A DNA stretch of 46,498 bases from Caulobacteraceae bacterium. GTDB lineage: Bacteria; Pseudomonadota; Alphaproteobacteria; Caulobacterales; Aquidulcibacteraceae. The stretch's first letter is position 1. The number at the start of each line of letters is the position of its first letter. The stretch spans positions 1 to 46,498 of the forward strand of contig WRPF01000039.1 of the NCBI GenBank assembly GCA_009773335.1. The letters are read 5' to 3'. The position numbers and the translations under genes are program-made. The notes under the pieces are model-generated. The model had not been told where the DNA came from. It ran no database searches and saw only the letters and a list, made by a program, of their open reading frames with translations. This document shows positions 42,877-46,498 of this stretch, one piece after another.

Positions 42877-43426
42877 CCGCGCATCGAAATGCCTGACGGC
42901 GTTCGCGCTCCTTGCGGCTTCCGCCCTCCTCCTCGCGGCCTGCAAGCCTGCGCCGAAAGCGCCTCCGCCTGCCCCGGCGGTGAAGTACGCGGACGCGGCG
43001 GTGTTCGCGGGGGTCTATGTGTTCGCCGGCGCCGGCGCAGCGCCGCCCCTGTGCACGCTGACCCTGCACAACGACGTCATCGAAGGCGCGCCGGATGTCC
43101 ACGGCGCCGAGGCAGGCGTCGGCTGCACCGTGGCGTATCCGGTGCTGGTGACGCTGGCGCGCTGGGAAGTGATCAGCGAGGACGCGATCCGCCTCATGGA
43201 CTCCGGCGGCTACGCGCTGGGCGACATGAAGAAGAACGCCGCCGGGGTGCTCGAAGGCGCGGGCGAGGCGGACGCCAAGCCCTATACGATGACGCCGATG
43301 GCGGTGTTCGCGCGGCAGAAGCAGAAATTGCAGGAACCGGAGACGCCGGAAGCGCCGCCGGCCGCAGCGGAACCGTCGCCCGCAGCGCCGGTCGCTCCGG
43401 AACAGGATGCGCAGAAACAGAAATGA
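42857..43426 (+). CDS. Lipoprotein with AprI/Inh-like protease-inhibitor domain
   Basis: 189-aa lipoprotein: signal peptide with lipobox LLAAC (Cys29), a Pro-rich linker, then a compact domain (about 48-150) with two Cys (Cys66 in PLCTLTL, Cys90 in VGCTVAY). The pattern W-x5-DAIRLMDSGGYALGDM resembles the beta-barrel of AprI/Inh metalloprotease inhibitors. The C-terminal 35 residues are Pro/Ala/Glu-rich. No metalloprotease gene is seen in the window. It overlaps DUF29 by 20 nt, so the two are cotranscribed. Confidence 0.7.
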   Translation: MTPAPVSRASKCLTAFALLAASALLLAACKPAPKAPPPAPAVKYADAAVFAGVYVFAGAGAAPPLCTLTLHNDVIEGAPDVHGAEAGVGCTVAYPVLVTLARWEVISEDAIRLMDSGGYALGDMKKNAAGVLEGAGEADAKPYTMTPMAVFARQKQKLQEPETPEAPPAAAEPSPAAPVAPEQDAQKQK

Positions 43427-43614
43427 ACGAGCCGCCGGTCAGCGGCCAGCGCCACTCAGTCGAAGGCGAAACAGAGCTGCACTGGCTCGCGGACGCGCCG
43501 GCGTGCGCCCATTGGCTTTTGGGGCTTCTTTGCCCTGACGGGTGGCTCGGGCTCGTTGCGCGGCAAGCCGGCGAGCGCGAGGAAAGCGACGACCAGTCCG
43601 AGCTGGATTTGTGA
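43423..43614 (+). CDS. Possible small protein, 63 aa
   Basis: An open frame starts with an ATG that overlaps the stop of the inhibitor-like lipoprotein (ATGA) and runs 63 codons (MNEPPVSGQRHSVEGE to DDQSELDL). No homology is recognised and no strong ribosome site is present. It ends just before a palindromic element and could be chance. Confidence 0.3.
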   Translation: MNEPPVSGQRHSVEGETELHWLADAPACAHWLLGLLCPDGWLGLVARQAGEREESDDQSELDL

Positions 43615-43620
43615 GAACGC

Positions 43621-43783
43621 CCTCCCCTCCTCCGACGCATGTCGGGGGAGGGGCCGGGGGTGGGGGCTCAGTGGTTCGACGGGATGCAGTGGGAAGGTTC
43701 ACGCGCGACTTTTCAACTGCGTCCGGTCGGGCGGCCGGTCCCCCACCCCCGGCCCCTCCCCCACTCACGTGGAGGCGGGGAGG
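43621..43783. repeat. 163-bp palindromic GC-rich element
   Basis: Inner arms are 23-bp perfect inverted repeats (43644-43666, GGGGGAGGGGCCGGGGGTGG...; 43740-43762). Outer arms CCTCCCCTCCTCC (43621) and GGAGGCGGGGAGG (43771) match at 12 of 13. A 73-nt middle is unrelated. The architecture is like the element in trpA but the sequence differs. It lies between convergent genes and may end both transcripts. Confidence 0.65.
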
Positions 43784-43792
43784 TTCGTTGAA

Positions 43793-45223
43793 TCAATACC
43801 GGTAGTGATCCGGCTTGAACGGGCCCGTTTCGCTCACGCCGAGATATTCGCTCTGGTCGGGGCGCAGCTTCGTCAGTTTCGCGCCGACCTTTTCGAGGTG
43901 CAGCAGCGCGACCTTCTCGTCGAGGTGCTTGGGCAGCGTGTAGACTTGCTTGTCGTACTTCGCGGCGTTGTTCCAGAGTTCGATCTGCGCGAGCGTCTGG
44001 TTGGTGAACGACGCGCTCATCACGAAGCTCGGGTGGCCCATGGCGTTGCCGAGGTTCACGAGGCGGCCTTCAGACAGAAGGATGATGCGCTTGCCGTCGG
44101 CCATCTCGATTTCGTCGACCTGCGGCTTGATGTTCGACCACTTGTAGTTCTTGAGCGCCGCCACCTGGATCTCGTTGTCGAAGTGGCCGATGTTGCAGAT
44201 GATCGCGCGATCCTTCATCGCGCGCATGTGATCGATCGTGATCACATCCTTGTTGCCGGTCGCGGTGCAGAAGATGTCGGCGCGGGGCGCGGCCTCTTCC
44301 ATCGTCACGACTTCATAACCCTCCATCGCCGCCTGCAGCGCGCAGATCGGATCGATTTCGGAGACGAGCACGCGGCAGCCGGCCTGGCGCAGCGACGCCG
44401 CCGAGCCCTTGCCCACGTCGCCGTAGCCCGCGACCATCGCCACCTTGCCGGACATCATCACGTCCGTGCCGCGACGGATGCCGTCGACGAGTGATTCACG
44501 GCAGCCGTAGAGGTTGTCGAACTTCGACTTCGTCACGCTGTCGTTCACGTTGATCGCCGGGAAGAGCAGCTTGCCTTCCTTGGCCATGATGTAGAGGCGG
44601 TGCACGCCCGTGGTGGTCTCTTCCGACACGCCCTTGATGGCGCCCGCGAGGCCCGCGAAATAGCCCTTCGGCTTCTCGGCGAGCTTCTTCTTCAGCAGCG
44701 CGAAGAACACTTCCTCTTCTTCCGAACCCGGCTTGTCGAGGAACGCCGTGTCGCCGTTTTCGGCGCGCAGGCCGAGGTGGACGTACATCGTGGCGTCGCC
44801 GCCGTCGTCGAGGATCATGTTGGGCGTGCTCGCCCCAGAGTCATTGGCGTGCCAGTCAAAGAGACGCGCGGTGTAGTCCCAGTAATCGGTGAGGCTCTCG
44901 CCCTTCCACGCGAAGACCGGAATGCCGGCGGCGGCGATCGCGGCGGCGGCGTGATCCTGCGTCGAATAGATGTTGCACGACACCCAGCGGATATCGGCGC
45001 CGAGGTGCTTCAGCGTCTCGATCAGCACAGCCGTTTGAATCGTCATGTGCAGCGAGCCGGCGATGCGCGCGCCCTTCAGCGGCTGGCTCGCGCCGTATTC
45101 GGCGCGCGTGGCCATGAGGCCCGGCATTTCGCTTTCCGCGAGGCTGATTTCCTTGCGGCCGAACTCGGCGAGCGAGAGGTCGCGGACAACGTGATTGGGG
45201 CCTTCGGCGAGCTGCACGGACAT
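43793..45223 (-). CDS. ahcY: Adenosylhomocysteinase
   Basis: 476-aa NAD-dependent S-adenosylhomocysteine hydrolase of the methyl cycle. It cleaves SAH to adenosine and homocysteine. Motifs: [14 protein letters not shown] and [15 protein letters not shown] near the N-terminus, [27 protein letters not shown] (catalytic Lys/Asp and Asn/Cys region), NAD loop [27 protein letters not shown], and C-terminal KPDHYRY with the NAD-touching Lys-Tyr. A bacterial insertion of about 40 aa near [16 protein letters not shown] is present. A perfect 9-2-9 operator sits 58 nt upstream. Confidence 0.97.
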   Translation of the reverse strand: MSVQLAEGPNHVVRDLSLAEFGRKEISLAESEMPGLMATRAEYGASQPLKGARIAGSLHMTIQTAVLIETLKHLGADIRWVSCNIYSTQDHAAAAIAAAGIPVFAWKGESLTDYWDYTARLFDWHANDSGASTPNMILDDGGDATMYVHLGLRAENGDTAFLDKPGSEEEEVFFALLKKKLAEKPKGYFAGLAGAIKGVSEETTTGVHRLYIMAKEGKLLFPAINVNDSVTKSKFDNLYGCRESLVDGIRRGTDVMMSGKVAMVAGYGDVGKGSAASLRQAGCRVLVSEIDPICALQAAMEGYEVVTMEEAAPRADIFCTATGNKDVITIDHMRAMKDRAIICNIGHFDNEIQVAALKNYKWSNIKPQVDEIEMADGKRIILLSEGRLVNLGNAMGHPSFVMSASFTNQTLAQIELWNNAAKYDKQVYTLPKHLDEKVALLHLEKVGAKLTKLRPDQSEYLGVSETGPFKPDHYRY

Positions 45224-45280
45224 TTGGATCTCCTGATGTGGGCGAGCGTCTAGCAGGCTCCGCCGGGCCGGGCAATAAAG

Positions 45281-45300
45281 ATATAAAGAAGTCTTTATAT
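45281..45300 (-). promoter_or_regulatory. SahR-like operator upstream of ahcY
   Basis: ATATAAAGA (45281-45289), AG, TCTTTATAT (45292-45300) is a perfect 9-bp inverted repeat and an island of AT in a GC-rich genome. From memory it closely resembles the operators of SahR, an ArsR-type repressor of S-adenosylhomocysteine-cycle genes in Proteobacteria. It lies between the SemiSWEET stop and the ahcY start, where it could block the promoter. Confidence 0.7.
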
Positions 45301-45315
45301 GATTTGAGGCGAAGA

Positions 45316-45609
45316 TCAGATTCCGCCGGGCCCCGCCTCCGGATCAGGGCCCGAATGGCGGATCTTCAGCGCGATGATCGAGGCGCTGAGAAGCGCCGAC
45401 ACGGCGTTCCAGAACATGATGGCCGGCGAGTCCGCCAGAAAGCCGTAGGCGCCCCAGAGCGCCGCCCCGACGAGGGCCAGGAGATAGGTCGCCAGCGAGA
45501 TGTCGCGCGCCGAGCGCGTGTGCAGGATCTTCAGGCCCTGCGGCGCAGCCGCGAACGTCCCGAACAGGCCGGCGACGAAACCGAGGCCTTCAATGGCGTC
45601 GAACTGCAT
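45316..45609 (-). CDS. SemiSWEET-type (PQ-loop) small transporter
   Basis: 97-aa protein with three TM helices forming one triple-helix bundle. The PQ-loop motif is Pro23-Gln24 in [26 protein letters not shown], with Asn in [11 protein letters not shown] of TM3 as expected for the substrate pocket. SemiSWEETs dimerise and carry sugars by facilitated diffusion. Substrate unknown. It precedes ahcY on the same strand, but the operator between them suggests separate control. Confidence 0.9.
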   Translation of the reverse strand: MQFDAIEGLGFVAGLFGTFAAAPQGLKILHTRSARDISLATYLLALVGAALWGAYGFLADSPAIMFWNAVSALLSASIIALKIRHSGPDPEAGPGGI

Positions 45610-45698
45610 GCGGTTCCCCTGTTCAGGATGCCTGATGCGATCGCCTCACGCGATGCGGATCGCGACGCTGCGCGAGCGTCGCAGGCGCTGGATAAGCG

Positions 45699-45728
45699 AA
45701 CGGCCCCGCAGGTGACCGCGGGGCCGTT
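45699..45728 (-). terminator. Terminator of the rRNA operon
   Basis: AACGGCCCCGC (45699-45709) and GCGGGGCCGTT (45718-45728) form an 11-bp perfect stem with an 8-nt loop, just after tRNA-fMet in the direction of transcription. The T-tail is weak (GTTCGCTT). Confidence 0.75.
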
Positions 45729-45737
45729 GTGATCTGA

Positions 45738-45814
<77 letters not shown>

Positions 45815-45890
45815 TCAGTTCAGATCATCATGTTGGACATCGTTTTGGGAGGGTTCGGAATGGATGTGCGTGTGTCATGCGGGCCGCGCA

Positions 45891-46008
45891 GAGCCGGCAG
45901 CGATCTACTCTCCCACGCCTTGAGACGTAGTACCATCGACCCTGGGGGACTTAACGACCGAGTTCGGGATGGGATCGGGTGGGGACCCCCCGGCATAGCC
46001 ACCAGCTC
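45891..46008 (-). rRNA. rrf: 5S ribosomal RNA
   Basis: About 118 nt. Helix I GAGCTGG / CCGGCTC pairs the ends (46008-46002 with 45897-45891). Typical internal blocks are CCCGATCCCATCCCGAACTC, GTTAAG, and GGGAGAGTAG near the 3' end. Ends are placed from the helix and may be off by one or two bases. Confidence 0.93.
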
Positions 46009-46133
46009 GGCGTGGCCCGCATGAACACGAATGCACGAACGCTCACGCGTTCGCGTCACATCGTCGGAATATCATCTGACAAGCACCCAGGACGAACAAA
46101 CGTTGTCGTCGCCATGCATGGAACACTGTGCAT

Positions 46134-46498
<365 letters not shown>

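Noticed and set aside
45224-45280. SAH or SAM riboswitch in the ahcY leader
   Set aside because: I could not match the conserved blocks of either riboswitch; the AT-rich operator explains the regulation better.

Overview
The window is GC-rich bacterial chromosome from an alphaproteobacterium, most likely of the Caulobacterales/Hyphomonadales branch. The evidence is a minus-strand rRNA operon ending 23S-5S-tRNA-fMet at the right edge, a TIGR02300-type zinc-ribbon protein, an AddA/AddB repair nuclease pair, a tsaE-amgK-murU block, a ubiquinone gene coq7, a CP4-type aroA, and a DivL-like sensor kinase. Genus cannot be fixed from the sequence alone.

Layout. 1-3.3 kb: tRNA-Gly, an OmpA-type lipoprotein, a secreted caspase-like protein and a GFA-fold protein. 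3.3-4.1 kb: first copy of a 0.7-kb repeated module with an unknown gene. 4.1-8.3 kb: minus-strand run of coq7, dsbB, a YqaA/DedA-like membrane protein, DUF3501, an Fe-S protein and rubrerythrin. 8.5-12.6 kb: tRNA-Leu, a TetR regulator divergent from a reductase, a small membrane protein and acs. 12.7-19.1 kb: TIGR02300 protein, aroA-cmk-rpsA, ihfB, mscL and a glycosyltransferase. 19.2-25.1 kb: trpF-trpB-[lipoprotein]-[trpA fragment + palindromic element]-trpA-accD-folC. 25.1-34.1 kb (minus): tsaE-amgK-murU-addB(frameshifted)-addA-trxA. 34.3-35.9 kb: ferredoxin reductase and [2Fe-2S] ferredoxin. 35.9-36.6 kb: second copy of the module, inverted. 37-43.8 kb: a b561-type cytochrome behind an FNR-like box, lipoproteins, a VOC protein, the DivL-like kinase, a TonB-domain protein, DUF29 and a second palindromic element. 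43.8-46.5 kb: ahcY with a perfect operator, a SemiSWEET, tRNA-fMet, 5S and the 23S 3' end.

The most unusual content is the repeated module (3345-4076 and, inverted, 35877-36584). Each copy has a conserved 5' leader, a paralogous gene of about 165 codons that carries an identical perfect hairpin inside its coding sequence, and a structured 3' tail. In the tail the same arm sequence is used twice, and both uses change together between the two copies. The second notable region is the trp operon. There a lower-GC lipoprotein gene, an 85%-identical fragment of the trpA 5' end and a 194-bp element with 28-bp perfect inverted ends sit between trpB and trpA, yet every start/stop overlap is kept. Other points of interest are a histidine-kinase-like protein with Val in place of the phospho-accepting His, a single-base frameshift in addB, a hairpin over the acs ribosome binding site, and FNR-like and SahR-like operators.
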